Positions 43,264 through 51,991 of a stretch of 64,000 bases of DNA are shown here, piece after piece (the stretch's first letter is position 1; every line of letters begins with the position of its first letter). The translations under genes were made by a program, and so were the position numbers. Source of the stretch: Synergistaceae bacterium (GTDB lineage: Bacteria; Synergistota; Synergistia; Synergistales; Aminobacteriaceae); assembly GCA_018436595.1 (NCBI GenBank), contig JAHDLC010000026.1:1-64000 (forward strand). Reading direction: 5' to 3'. The notes under the pieces are model-generated. The model was not told where the DNA came from, searched no databases, and was given only the letters and a program-made list of their open reading frames with translations.

Positions 43264-43302
43264 AAAAAGAAAAACGTCCCTCCCGGACAGCCGGGAGAGA
43301 CG
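43264..43302 (-). terminator. Rho-independent terminator of the SSB-like gene
   Basis: A 12-bp stem with one mismatch (43275-43286 with 43291-43302), a 4-base loop, and on the minus strand a T-rich run (43264-43274). It ends the unit that begins with the keto-acid decarboxylase operon or at least the SSB-like gene at 43328. Confidence 0.82.
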
Positions 43303-43327
43303 CCGAACGATGCTCGTACAGGAGGAG

Positions 43328-43630
43328 CTAGGCCGCCCCTTCCTCCAGGGTTTCCGCGAGGATGTACATCTCGCCGCTTCCGCTGGAGGTCTGAAGCCGG
43401 CCCGTGATCCGCACCGGGGAGCCTTCGCCCTTTCCGCGGAGCCATTCCTGAAGGGGGGCATCAAAAACCCGGACGGGGAGGAAACTCGTCCGCTCCACGC
43501 CGTCATACCCGACGCTGGGATGCTTCAGGGAAAATCTCAGGTAGACGCCGTTCCGGTTTCTTCCGGCCATGTCGCCCTTGGGAAGGTGGATCGAGCCGGT
43601 GACCGTGACAGAATTCTCGAAGTTCAACAA
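43328..43630 (-). CDS. Small stand-alone SSB-like OB-fold protein, copy 1
   Basis: A 100-residue protein with the single-strand-DNA-binding OB pattern: an opening strand ENSVTVTGSIHL, then a FLPVRVFDAPLQEWL helix-strand, then GSPVRITGRLQTSSGSGEMYIL. It lacks the acidic C-terminal tail of true SSB. It is a paralogue of the gene at 49536, with identical GSGEMYI and matching PVR-x-x-G cores. It starts at a TTG (or a second TTG next codon) with AAGGAG 8 bases upstream. It follows the opu-type operon by 108 bases and ends in a terminator. The function is unknown. Confidence 0.7.
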   Translation of the reverse strand: MLNFENSVTVTGSIHLPKGDMAGRNRNGVYLRFSLKHPSVGYDGVERTSFLPVRVFDAPLQEWLRGKGEGSPVRITGRLQTSSGSGEMYILAETLEEGAA

Positions 43631-43738
43631 AAATCCAACTCCTTGCTCGTTATTGATCCCCCGTCATGGAGGGGTGAAGGAACGATACCACTCTTTGCCC
43701 TTTTTCGCAAATTTTTCTTTATTCCCTAAATCCGCTGG

Positions 43739-44644
43739 CTATTGAATGAACCCCTTCTTCCGGAGGAAGGCGGCGGCGATGTCCTCGGGATCCTCTCCCT
43801 CGTCGAAGGCCAGGTTCATGGCCGCCATGGCCTGCTCGTCGATGGCTCCGCTGATCTTCTCCACCACGGGGACGAGGCCGGGGTATTTTTCCGCGAGGGG
43901 TATGGGCAGGACGAAAGCGGCGCTGTAGTCGGGGAAGAAACTTTTGTCGTCTTCCAGAAGGACAAGGTTCAGCTTCTTTATCCGGGAGTCGGTGGAGTAG
44001 GCCGCGATGACGTCCACTTCGTCCTGGGCGAGGGCCATGTACATCATGGCGTACTGCATGGGAAGCACGTCCCTGAAGGTGATGCCGTAGCGCTCCGACC
44101 AGCCGGGGTATCCGTCCAGCCGGGTGTCGAAGTTTTCATCGCCGCCCAGTTTCCATTCCGGGCCATGGTCCGCCAGGTCGGAGGCCTTTTTGAGACCGTA
44201 TTTTTCGGCCCTCTCCGCCTTCACGGCCATGACGTAGGTGTTGTTGAACCCCACCGGGCGGGTCCAGGTCATGTTGAAGTTCTTCTCGAAGCCTTCCTTC
44301 ACCATTGCGAAGGTTTCGTCCGAAGGCTTCGACTCGCCCTCGTACCGGAGAATTCCCGTGAGCTGGGTCCCCGTCCACGAGGGATAGAGGTCGATCTCGT
44401 CCGCGGCCATGGCCTGGTGGAGCACGGCGGAACCGGCGAACTCGGTGTTGATGGTGGTATCGAGGCCCGTGTGCCCGTCGATGAGGAGCTTGGCCATCCA
44501 GGCGAGGATGATCGTCTCGTTCACGTTCTGCGAGGCGATGCGGATCGTCCCCCTGTAGTCCATGGGGTTGCCGGCCGCGAAGGCGGCGCCTGCGGATCCT
44601 GCGAAGAGAACAAGGGCGAGAACCAGTGCTGTCAGTTTTTTCAT
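43739..44644 (-). CDS. OpuAC-type substrate-binding protein (quaternary-amine class)
   Basis: A 301-residue exported protein with a signal peptide (residues 1-24) and the OpuAC fold. It has TIRIASQNVNETIILAWMAK, TINTEFAGSAVLHQAMA, DLYPSWTGTQL, and the late DEVDVIAAYSTDSRIKKLN and KSFFPDYSAAFVLP segments found in glycine betaine, choline and carnitine binding proteins. The aromatic cage residues cannot be confirmed by eye. It is the last gene of a run that includes an aminotransferase and a decarboxylase, so the ligand may be an amine rather than betaine. Confidence 0.9.
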   Translation of the reverse strand: MKKLTALVLALVLFAGSAGAAFAAGNPMDYRGTIRIASQNVNETIILAWMAKLLIDGHTGLDTTINTEFAGSAVLHQAMAADEIDLYPSWTGTQLTGILRYEGESKPSDETFAMVKEGFEKNFNMTWTRPVGFNNTYVMAVKAERAEKYGLKKASDLADHGPEWKLGGDENFDTRLDGYPGWSERYGITFRDVLPMQYAMMYMALAQDEVDVIAAYSTDSRIKKLNLVLLEDDKSFFPDYSAAFVLPIPLAEKYPGLVPVVEKISGAIDEQAMAAMNLAFDEGEDPEDIAAAFLRKKGFIQ

Positions 44645-44673
44645 GGTGTCACTCTCCTTTTTTGAAATTCGTT

Positions 44674-45372
44674 TCAGTCGGTGTCATCCGCCGCCCCGTG
44701 CCTTGCGGCGAGCCGTACCGCCCGGGCGGAGGGGTTGAAATAATCCTGGGCCCTCTTGAGAATCCAGTCGGCGAAGAGGGCGAGCAGGGTCGCCGGTATG
44801 GCGCCCGCGAGAATGATCTCGTTCCTGATGGAGGAAAGGCCCGAGAAGATAAGTCTCCCCAGCCCGCCGCCGCCGATGGCCGAGGCAAGGGTTGCCGTGC
44901 CGATGGTCCAGACCATGGCCACCCGGATGCCCGCCACGAGGACGGGACGGGCCAGGGGAAGCTGGACTTTCAGCAGAATCTGGAAGTCGGTCATCCCCAT
45001 CCCCCGGGCTGCCTGCACGTAGGATCTCGGAACGCTCCGGATGCCCGTGTAGGTGTTCTGGATCACCGGGAGCATGGCGTACAGGAAGAGGGCACAGACG
45101 GCGTTGTCGTTGCCGATGCCGAAGACGAAAATGAGGAACCCCAGGAGCGCCAGGCTCGGAATGGTCTGGAACACGTTGGCGAGCCCGATGACGTAGGGAG
45201 CCGCCTTTTCGTTCCTCGTGAGGTATATTCCCAGGGGAACGCAGACCATGACCGTAATGCCCACGGCGATGAGGGAGATCATGATGTGTTCTCCGGTGAG
45301 GTTCAGGATGCGCATGTAGTTTCTTCCCACGTAGGTGATGAAAAGATCCCACAGGGGGCGCTGCTCCATCAT
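44674..45372 (-). CDS. ABC transporter permease (OpuCB-type)
   Basis: A 232-residue inner-membrane protein with six transmembrane segments. It has the permease loop (SYVQAARGMGMTDFQILLKVQLPLARPV, with the EAA-like contact) and the IGGGGLGRLIF segment of OpuCB/OpuCD. It forms the channel of the glycine-betaine-type uptake system. Its start overlaps the stop of the ATPase gene by 4 bases (ATGA), and the binding protein follows after 29 bases. Only one permease gene is present, so it presumably works as a homodimer. Confidence 0.9.
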   Translation of the reverse strand: MMEQRPLWDLFITYVGRNYMRILNLTGEHIMISLIAVGITVMVCVPLGIYLTRNEKAAPYVIGLANVFQTIPSLALLGFLIFVFGIGNDNAVCALFLYAMLPVIQNTYTGIRSVPRSYVQAARGMGMTDFQILLKVQLPLARPVLVAGIRVAMVWTIGTATLASAIGGGGLGRLIFSGLSSIRNEIILAGAIPATLLALFADWILKRAQDYFNPSARAVRLAARHGAADDTD

Positions 45373-46538
45373 GACTGCTTCCCCTCCTCCCTGCCGCTTC
45401 TGAGCCGTTCCACCGCCAGGCGGGCAAGGGCGCCGGACGTGATGACGCCCACAAAGCGCTCGTCCTCACCGACGACGGGGATGGAAATATCCCTGTCGGC
45501 GAGCATCTCCGCCGCGTCCCGGAGGGTGGCGTTCCCCGCGTAGAGCTTTCTTTCCCGGTAGATGCCCTTCATTACCGTCTCACCTGCGGACGCCGCCCGG
45601 CGCAGCCGTCCGAGAAGGGCCATGCCCAGCCACTGGCCGCTTTTGGGATCCACCACCTGGATGAACTCCCGGTCGTTCTCCTCCATGCGTTCCAGCACGC
45701 CGGCGGCCCCTTCCCAGGGAGCGGCCGTTCCCCAGGGCTCCTCCACGATGGACTCCGCCGGGTCGTCGGGGGACATGCGGGAGAGCCTGTCCTCGCCGAT
45801 GAAGCTCCGGACGAAGTCGTTTTTCGGGGAATACTGAATGTCCTCCGCCGAGCCCTCCTGCTCCACCCTCCCCTTCCGCAGGATCACGATCCTGTCGGAG
45901 ATGCGGATGGCCTCCCCCATGTCGTGGGTGACAAAGACAATGGTTTTCTTCAGATTCTTCTGGAGGGAGACCAGTTCGTTCTGGAGCACTTCCCTGCTTA
46001 TGGGATCCAGGGCGCCGAAGGGTTCGTCCATGAGGATGACCTTCGGGTCCGACGCCAGGGCCCGGAGCACGCCGATCCGCTGCTTCTGTCCTCCGCTGAG
46101 CTGATCGGGAAGACGGAACCGGTATTTTTCCGGCGGAAGCCCCGCCATGGCGAGAAGCTCGTCCACCCTGGACCGGATTTTCTTCGCCGGCCACCCCAGC
46201 AGGGAGGGCACAACGGCGATATTCTCCGACACCGTCATGTGAGGGAACAGGGCAATCTCCTGCACCACGTACCCGATGCGCCTCCGGAGCTCCACGGGAT
46301 CGCACCGGAGAATATCCTCCCCCTCCACGGTGATCCTTCCCGAGGTGGGATCCTCCAGCCTGTTGATCATCTTGAGGGTGGTTGTCTTTCCGCAGCCCGA
46401 CGGACCGATGAGACTGACCAGCCCGCCGCTCCGTATTTCCAGGTCCAGGCGGTCCACGGCATTGGTGCCGTCGGGATAGGTCTTCGTCACCTCTTTGAAA
46501 ACCACGCCGCCCTGTGTACCTGGCAGATCTCCGTTCAT
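45369..46538 (-). CDS. ABC transporter ATP-binding protein with CBS domains (OpuCA/ProV-type)
   Basis: A 389-residue ATPase. The P-loop is GPSGCGKTT (45-53), with a Q-loop, the LSGGQKQRIGVLRALASDPK signature and MDEPFGALD Walker B. It has VTHDMGEAIRISDRIVILRKG after the switch His. The C-terminal 130 residues contain tandem CBS domains, as in OpuCA, where they sense ionic strength. It overlaps the aminotransferase gene upstream and the permease downstream by 4 bases each, so all are coupled. Confidence 0.93.
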   Translation of the reverse strand: MNGDLPGTQGGVVFKEVTKTYPDGTNAVDRLDLEIRSGGLVSLIGPSGCGKTTTLKMINRLEDPTSGRITVEGEDILRCDPVELRRRIGYVVQEIALFPHMTVSENIAVVPSLLGWPAKKIRSRVDELLAMAGLPPEKYRFRLPDQLSGGQKQRIGVLRALASDPKVILMDEPFGALDPISREVLQNELVSLQKNLKKTIVFVTHDMGEAIRISDRIVILRKGRVEQEGSAEDIQYSPKNDFVRSFIGEDRLSRMSPDDPAESIVEEPWGTAAPWEGAAGVLERMEENDREFIQVVDPKSGQWLGMALLGRLRRAASAGETVMKGIYRERKLYAGNATLRDAAEMLADRDISIPVVGEDERFVGVITSGALARLAVERLRSGREEGKQS

Positions 46539-47650
46539 TCCCGTTCCCCCTTTCTCTCCGCGAGCACCTGTCCGAGAGCTTCCAGGAAGAAGGAATTGTC
46601 TTCCGCCGTTCCGACGGTCACCCGGATGGAGCGGGGAAATCCCCAGCCACCGCAGGGACGGACGATGACACCCCGCTCCAGGAGCATACGGGACACCTCC
46701 GAAGCGTCCAGGGGGAGGGTGAAGAAAATGAAATTGGTGCTCGACGGCAGGACCCGGAGCCCCATGGCCCCAAGGGAGCGGGACACCCGCTCCCGCTCCG
46801 AGACGATGGCGTCCAGGGCCTTCCGGAAGGCTTCGCCGTCCTCCCGCAGGGCCGCCGAGGCTCCCGCGATGGCCGTCCGGTTGGCGTTGAAGGGCTCACT
46901 CACAGTGTCGATGACCGTGACCAGCTCCGGACGGGCGAGGGCGTAGCCGATCCGTGCCCCGGCGAGGCCCCAGGCCTTGGAGAAGGTCCTCACCGCCACG
47001 AGATTCCGCCTTTCTTCGAGGAGAGCCTTCGTGCCGGGCATGCTTCCGGGGGCGGCGAACTCGCCGTAGGCTTCGTCGAGGACAACCCACGTCCCCTCGG
47101 GGAGGCCGCGAACGAAGCCCTCCACCTTTTCGGGAGGCAGGGCCAGCCCCGTGGGGTTGTTGGGGTTGTTCAGCCAGACGAGCTTCGTTTTGCCGGTTAT
47201 CGCCTTTCTCATTTCCTCAAGGTCCATGGAGAAATCGTCTCCGAGGGGAATTTCCCGGAGGACGGCCCCCATGACGAGGGATATTTCCCGGTAGAGTCCG
47301 TAGGTTCCCTTCGGCAGGACGACCTCGTCGCCCGGGTCGAGGAAGACCTTCCCCAGGGTCTGGAGCATGCCCTCCGCCCCGTGGGACAGGGCGACCCATT
47401 CGGGTTCCAGGCCGGACTGCCGGGCGATGAGCCCTTTCAGCTCGCGGAAGGAAACGTCGGGATAGGTGTTCAGCCTGACGATCTCCTCGGCCATGGCCGC
47501 CCGGGCCGCCGGGAAGGGGCCCCAGGGGTTCTCGTTGGACCCCAGCTTCACTATTCTCTCGAGGCTGAGCTCCCGCCGGACCTCCTCCACGGTTTTGCCC
47601 GGGACATAGGGGGAGGCCGATAAAACCGCCTTTCTCACTCCGGGGATCAT
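46535..47650 (-). CDS. HisC-like PLP aminotransferase in an amine-catabolism operon
   Basis: A 371-residue fold-type I aminotransferase with the HisC pattern: LGSNENPWGP, the AYGEF strand after LDE, and the PLP lysine in RTFSKAWGLAGARIGY (Lys225). HisC acts on histidinol phosphate, but several close relatives act on arginine, tyrosine or other amines. The operon has no histidine genes. It overlaps the TPP decarboxylase gene by 4 bases (ATGA at 47647-47650) and the ABC ATPase by 4. This supports a catabolic role in producing a 2-oxo acid for the decarboxylase. Confidence 0.85.
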   Translation of the reverse strand: MIPGVRKAVLSASPYVPGKTVEEVRRELSLERIVKLGSNENPWGPFPAARAAMAEEIVRLNTYPDVSFRELKGLIARQSGLEPEWVALSHGAEGMLQTLGKVFLDPGDEVVLPKGTYGLYREISLVMGAVLREIPLGDDFSMDLEEMRKAITGKTKLVWLNNPNNPTGLALPPEKVEGFVRGLPEGTWVVLDEAYGEFAAPGSMPGTKALLEERRNLVAVRTFSKAWGLAGARIGYALARPELVTVIDTVSEPFNANRTAIAGASAALREDGEAFRKALDAIVSERERVSRSLGAMGLRVLPSSTNFIFFTLPLDASEVSRMLLERGVIVRPCGGWGFPRSIRVTVGTAEDNSFFLEALGQVLAERKGERE

Positions 47651-49248
47651 ACCCTCGCCCCCTTCCGGACCTTCACTTCGATGATGGACGGTGTGGGGAA
47701 TTGAAAGGCCGACTCCAGCGCCTGGCCGATACCAGCGCCCCCTTCGGGGGCGAAATAGGGGATCCCGTAGGCCCCCGCCAGGGCACGGAAATCGGGATTC
47801 CAGTGATCCACGGCGATCCTGGGACCGCCGTTCCTGTCCTGGGTACGGCGGATTTCGCCGAAACCCCCGTCGTTCCAGAGCACCACGGGAAGGCAGATCT
47901 TTTCCTGCACGCCCACCGCAAGCTCGGGAAGGGTGAACTGGAATCCTCCGTCTCCTGTGAGGACCGCAACCCTGCGGTCCGGGAAGGCGCACATTGTCCC
48001 GAGGCCGCCCGGAAGAGCCGCCCCGAGGGTGCCGAACCCGACGGGATGGAGGAACCTCCTGGGCCGGGAGCAGGGATATTCGCTGATGGCGCAGTACGCC
48101 GCCCCCGTCATGTCGGCCCAGAGGACGCCCTCGCCGCCGAGAGCCCCCGCAAGGGCCGAGACGGTGTCACGCAGCAGGGGAAGCTCTTCTTCCACGCCGA
48201 GAACGGAACCCAGGGCCTCCCGGCATTCACCGAGGATGGCCGTCCTGCCGGGGAAGGACACGCCGCCCCTGTCGTTCACCGCTCCCGCAAGCATGGGGAC
48301 CACGTCCTCGCACCTGCCCCCGAGGAACAGTCCTCTCCGGGACGAGGCGAAACCGCCGTCCGTGTCCACCGAGATCAACCCGTCCGGGAAGGGAAACTCC
48401 TCTTCCCACATGTCCGGAGGGGAAAGTTCGGTTCCCAGGGCGAGGATACAGTCCGAATTCCGCAGAAGCTCCTTCACCGCCGGGAAATGAAGCCGTGCCC
48501 CGAGGCAGAGGGGATGGTCGTCCGGAAGGATTCCCTTTCCCGCCGAGGTCAGCACCACAGGAGCGGAGAGCTTCTCCGCAAGGAGCCTCACCGCTTCAGC
48601 CGCTCCCGCGGCACCCCCGCCGGCGATGATGACGGGCGACCGGGCGGCTGACAGGCTCCCGGCAGCTTCACCGGCAAGCCCTTCGTGGAGAGAGGGTCCC
48701 TCCCGGCGCACCGGTTCACCGGGGGGCATGCCGCAGGGTTCGTCGAGATAGTCCAGGGGAATCTCAACGTGCACGGGCCCCGGCCGTCCTTCGACGGAGA
48801 GCCGGAGGGCCCGTTCCACAAGATGGGGAATCTCCTCCGGGGACGATGCCCGGAAGGAACCCTTGGTGACCGATGAGGACATGACGGTGGAGTCCCGAAG
48901 TTCGTGAAGGTAGCCGGAACGGCCTGAAAGAAACCGCGAGGGGATCTGGGTGGTTATGGCCACCATGGGAACTGAGTCGTGAAATGCCTGGCCGAGGGGC
49001 GTGAGGATATTGGTGAGTCCGGGTCCGGTGATGGCGAGAACCACTCCCGGTGTTCCCGTGGATTTGCCCCATCCGTAGGCCATAAACCCGGCCCCCTGTT
49101 CGTGGCGGGTGGTGATGTGCCTGATGGGGCCGGATGAGAGACCTTCATAAAGAGAAAGGTTGTGAATGCCCGGTATGCCGAAGAGAACGGAAATGTTCAT
49201 GCGCTCCAGGACCCGGACGGCTGTTCTTCCGCCGGTATTCCCTGCCAT
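47647..49248 (-). CDS. TPP-dependent 2-oxo-acid decarboxylase, AruI/acetolactate-synthase-like
   Basis: A 533-residue three-domain enzyme. The catalytic Glu50 lies in HITTRHEQGAGFMAYG. A central Rossmann-like domain follows (AARSPVIIAGGGAAG). The TPP-magnesium motif is GDGG (432-435) with the following NDGGFGE. The opening and the TNILTPLGQAFHDSVPMV and YLHELRDSTV segments match 5-guanidino-2-oxopentanoate decarboxylase (AruI) more than biosynthetic IlvB, and no IlvN regulatory gene is nearby. It should convert a 2-oxo acid to an aldehyde and CO2. It is first in a five-gene run with an AGGAGG site before the ATG. The substrate is unproven. Confidence 0.82.
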   Translation of the reverse strand: MAGNTGGRTAVRVLERMNISVLFGIPGIHNLSLYEGLSSGPIRHITTRHEQGAGFMAYGWGKSTGTPGVVLAITGPGLTNILTPLGQAFHDSVPMVAITTQIPSRFLSGRSGYLHELRDSTVMSSSVTKGSFRASSPEEIPHLVERALRLSVEGRPGPVHVEIPLDYLDEPCGMPPGEPVRREGPSLHEGLAGEAAGSLSAARSPVIIAGGGAAGAAEAVRLLAEKLSAPVVLTSAGKGILPDDHPLCLGARLHFPAVKELLRNSDCILALGTELSPPDMWEEEFPFPDGLISVDTDGGFASSRRGLFLGGRCEDVVPMLAGAVNDRGGVSFPGRTAILGECREALGSVLGVEEELPLLRDTVSALAGALGGEGVLWADMTGAAYCAISEYPCSRPRRFLHPVGFGTLGAALPGGLGTMCAFPDRRVAVLTGDGGFQFTLPELAVGVQEKICLPVVLWNDGGFGEIRRTQDRNGGPRIAVDHWNPDFRALAGAYGIPYFAPEGGAGIGQALESAFQFPTPSIIEVKVRKGARV

Positions 49249-49297
49249 TGAATCGACCTCCTGATGATAAATTTTCTTGCGCTGTACCAAACGGGAA

Positions 49298-49315
49298 GCC
49301 CCCCTTCCGGGGGGC
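49298..49315. terminator. GC-only hairpin upstream of the decarboxylase operon
   Basis: Arms GCCCCCC (49298-49304) and GGGGGGC (49309-49315) with loop TTCC. No T-run follows on either strand, so a terminator call is weak. It lies in the 287-base gap between the SSB-like gene and the decarboxylase, which otherwise shows no feature I could support. Confidence 0.35.
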
Positions 49316-49535
49316 ACTAGATGAAAACGGTACTGAAGAATGGGAAAAAGACGATGCTGGCGACGGAGTTTTCGGCAAAAAAAGGGCAGAAGCGAATCAG
49401 GGGATTGGAAAAACCGGTTTGTTCCGGCACCGGGATCAGCCGGCTGCTGTCCCTGATGCCGCACACCATCTGCACGCACTGCAATGCGCGTCCCGAAGCA
49501 ACCTTTCGGCCCGCGGGCCGGAAACCTGGAAGTAC

Positions 49536-49829
49536 TTAAGCCAGCGCTTCGATGGCGGTCACGTTGATGTACATCTCGCCGCTTCCCAGGGATGAGCGCA
49601 CATCCCCCTGCACTCGTACAGGCACCCCTTCCTTCAGGCTCTTCATTTCTTCCTGGATGCGGGGATCATAAATCCTGGCGAGAAGGAAGTCCTTTCTGAC
49701 GCTCCCGTCCGTCCCCGGCGTGTCCTGGCGCACCGAAAAGGGCATGTATTTCTTCGGCTTGCCGGCGCTGGCCTCGACGCGGACCAGATGGAGCGTCCCC
49801 GAAACCGTCACGATGTTCTCCGTCAGCAT
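49536..49829 (-). CDS. Small stand-alone SSB-like OB-fold protein, copy 2
   Basis: A 97-residue protein with the same OB-fold plan as the gene at 43328: MLTENIVTVSGTLHL, FLLARIYDPRIQEEM, then GVPVRVQGDVRSSLGSGEMYI. It lacks the SSB acidic tail. The start at 49829 aligns with the paralogue start. Upstream ATGs are in frame, but their GGGAG spacing is poor. It lies between the aldehyde oxidoreductase and the decarboxylase operon, all on the minus strand. An SSB-related role such as replication, competence or phage response is possible but unproven. Confidence 0.65.
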   Translation of the reverse strand: MLTENIVTVSGTLHLVRVEASAGKPKKYMPFSVRQDTPGTDGSVRKDFLLARIYDPRIQEEMKSLKEGVPVRVQGDVRSSLGSGEMYINVTAIEALA

Positions 49830-49984
49830 CTGGACATCAACTCCCATTCCCTGAAAGTGTGTGTTGCCTCTGCCTGGAAACCTCGTCATCATCCTGTTCT
49901 TTACATAACGCGTTCATATTTTACCTTTTTTTTCCCCGTTTGTCTCCCGCCTTTTCCGTGCAAATGTTTTGTGCATCCTGTCTT

Positions 49985-51859
49985 CTATCCCTCAATCCCC
50001 AGCCGAAGGAGGGTTTCCTCCAGGGGGGCGCCGGTTTTCCTGTCCCATCCCCTGGCGTCGTAATATTCGTCCAGCATGAGGTCGTAGTTCCGGACGGCGC
50101 TTTCCGGACTGCCGGCATATTTCCCGAAGGCAGGCAGGGAGCGCGCCCTGTCCGGAAGACGGTCCTGCTCTCTTCCGAAGCCCTCCCGGCAGTTGAAAAG
50201 TCGCTGCAGGTTCGTCACCCGCTCCGCCGCCCCCAGAAGCTCCTCCCCCGTCACCTTCCACCCTGTCAGCGCCGAGAGCATGGCCGCATATTCCTTCGGG
50301 GTTATGCCCACGTACATGTAAAACTTGCAGGTTCCGAGGATATCGGGGAGGGCCCCTCCGTCCTGCAGGATCCTGGTCGCCTCGCCCTTTCCTTCCTCGT
50401 CCCACCGGCCGAACTGATTCGGGTCGGGCAGGCCGAAGGGGATCAGCCCGAAATCGGTGTGGGAGCAGTCGTACGCCACCGTTTCAAGGGGATGGATGTG
50501 GCACATGCCCCGGTTGCCCGTGCCGTAGCTGACGGCAAGGGTCTTGCCGGACCGGGGGTCGTGGCAGGGGCCCTCCAGCCCCTTCACGTGGACGGCGAAC
50601 CGCTCCGCCCCTCCGCCGATTGTTTCCGCCGCCCGCCTGACGCCGTCGGCGAGAATATCACCGATGCCTTCCCTGAGGGCAATCATCTCCACGAGCCGGG
50701 GAAGAACGGCGCCGTTCCCCCAGGAGAGATCCAGGCCCCCCCCTGCCTCCAGCGAGACCAGGCCCTTCTCCGCGCACTCGAACAGGAAGCCGATGACCGC
50801 TCCCGTGGAGATTGTATCGATGCCGAGCTCGTTGCAGAGGTACCCGCAGTGCACTGCACAATCCACGTCCTCGTTGAGGACATAGGCGGTGAAGGATCCC
50901 ACGGTCTCGTATTCTCCGCCGTCGTGTTCGGGGGTCTTCCAGGGACCGTTCTCCACGCGGACCTTCCGCCCGCACTTCATGGGGCATCCCTTGTAGCAGC
51001 CGGTGGAGGCCACCTGGTTTTTCCCGAAAAAATGGGAGGAGACAGCCTCACCCTTCCCCCAGGAATTGGACTGCCAGTTTTTCGTGGGAAGGTCCCCGAT
51101 CCGGTCGGAATTCTCGTATCCTCCCATGGTGCCGAGTTCCGTAAACCCAGGCGTGTTGGGATTTTCCTTCACGATTCCATGGGCGGCGCGCACCTCCCGC
51201 ATCCAGGCTGCGGGGTCGGCGGGGGCAATTCTTCCCGTCCCCTTCACAGAAAGGGCTGCCACGTTTTTCGAACCGAGGACGGCTCCCGCGCCAATGCGCC
51301 CGGCGGCCCTGTGCCCAACCATGACGGAAGCGAAGAGCACGCCTTTTTCTCCCGCAGGACCGATGGTGAGGATGGAATGGTCTTCAAGGCCATCCAGTTC
51401 CCTCACGAGCTTCTCTCTTTCCAGCACCTTCCTTCCGGCGAGAAAGGCTCCGTCCCGGAGCTCCACGGTGCCGTCGGTGATGACGATGTGCAGGGGGCGG
51501 TCCGATACGCCGGAGAGCACGACGAAGTCGTACCCCGCCCGCTTCAGCTCAGGTCCGAAGTCGCACCCGACCCTGGCCTCGCCCCATCCTCCGGTGAGGG
51601 GGGACTTGCAGCAGACCGACAGGCTTCCGCCGCCCGGAACGACATTGTCCGTGAGAGGACCGGTGGCGAGTATAAACAGGTTTTCCGGGCCCAGGGGGTC
51701 CGCTCCGGGAGGCACCCCGTCGAAAAGGAGGCGGGCGGCATACCCCGTTCCTCCAAGCCAGGGCCGTATGGTTTCAGCGGAAAGGTCCTTCCGGGAAATC
51801 CCGCCGGACGTGAGGTCGATCCACAAAACGGTGCCGGCGTAGCCGAACAGTTTTTCCAT
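49985..51859 (-). CDS. aor: Aldehyde:ferredoxin oxidoreductase (tungsten/molybdopterin enzyme)
   Basis: A 624-residue protein of the AOR family. The N-terminal domain (RPWLGGTGYAARLLFDGVPPG) binds the pterin. The [4Fe-4S] ligands are Cys288, Cys292 and Cys296 in CYKGCPMKC plus Cys511 (LGTCKFYM). Other matches include GYENSDRIGDLPTKNWQSN and GTGNRGMCHIHPLE. It oxidises aldehydes to acids, reducing ferredoxin with a tungsten cofactor. The residue pattern fits the general AOR type but not a defined substrate. It lies upstream of a keto-acid decarboxylase that releases aldehydes, which suggests one pathway. Confidence 0.92.
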   Translation of the reverse strand: MEKLFGYAGTVLWIDLTSGGISRKDLSAETIRPWLGGTGYAARLLFDGVPPGADPLGPENLFILATGPLTDNVVPGGGSLSVCCKSPLTGGWGEARVGCDFGPELKRAGYDFVVLSGVSDRPLHIVITDGTVELRDGAFLAGRKVLEREKLVRELDGLEDHSILTIGPAGEKGVLFASVMVGHRAAGRIGAGAVLGSKNVAALSVKGTGRIAPADPAAWMREVRAAHGIVKENPNTPGFTELGTMGGYENSDRIGDLPTKNWQSNSWGKGEAVSSHFFGKNQVASTGCYKGCPMKCGRKVRVENGPWKTPEHDGGEYETVGSFTAYVLNEDVDCAVHCGYLCNELGIDTISTGAVIGFLFECAEKGLVSLEAGGGLDLSWGNGAVLPRLVEMIALREGIGDILADGVRRAAETIGGGAERFAVHVKGLEGPCHDPRSGKTLAVSYGTGNRGMCHIHPLETVAYDCSHTDFGLIPFGLPDPNQFGRWDEEGKGEATRILQDGGALPDILGTCKFYMYVGITPKEYAAMLSALTGWKVTGEELLGAAERVTNLQRLFNCREGFGREQDRLPDRARSLPAFGKYAGSPESAVRNYDLMLDEYYDARGWDRKTGAPLEETLLRLGIEG

Positions 51860-51924
51860 GAGACCAGCTCCTTTTCTCCTTTTACTATACCAGACGCCGC
51901 CGCGGGGATTCCCTGCGTGAAATA

Positions 51925-51951
51925 CGCCCCGCCCGGACCCCGGGCGGGGCG
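51925..51951 (-). terminator. GC-rich 12-bp hairpin between the UspA and AOR genes
   Basis: A perfect 12-bp stem (51925-51936 with 51940-51951) and 3-base loop. On the minus strand the following sequence is only moderately T-rich, so it may act as a partial terminator or mRNA stabiliser after the UspA gene. Confidence 0.6.
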
Positions 51952-51991
51952 CTCTTCCCCTTCATTTCTGAGCTTTCGGATTAAAAGGTGC

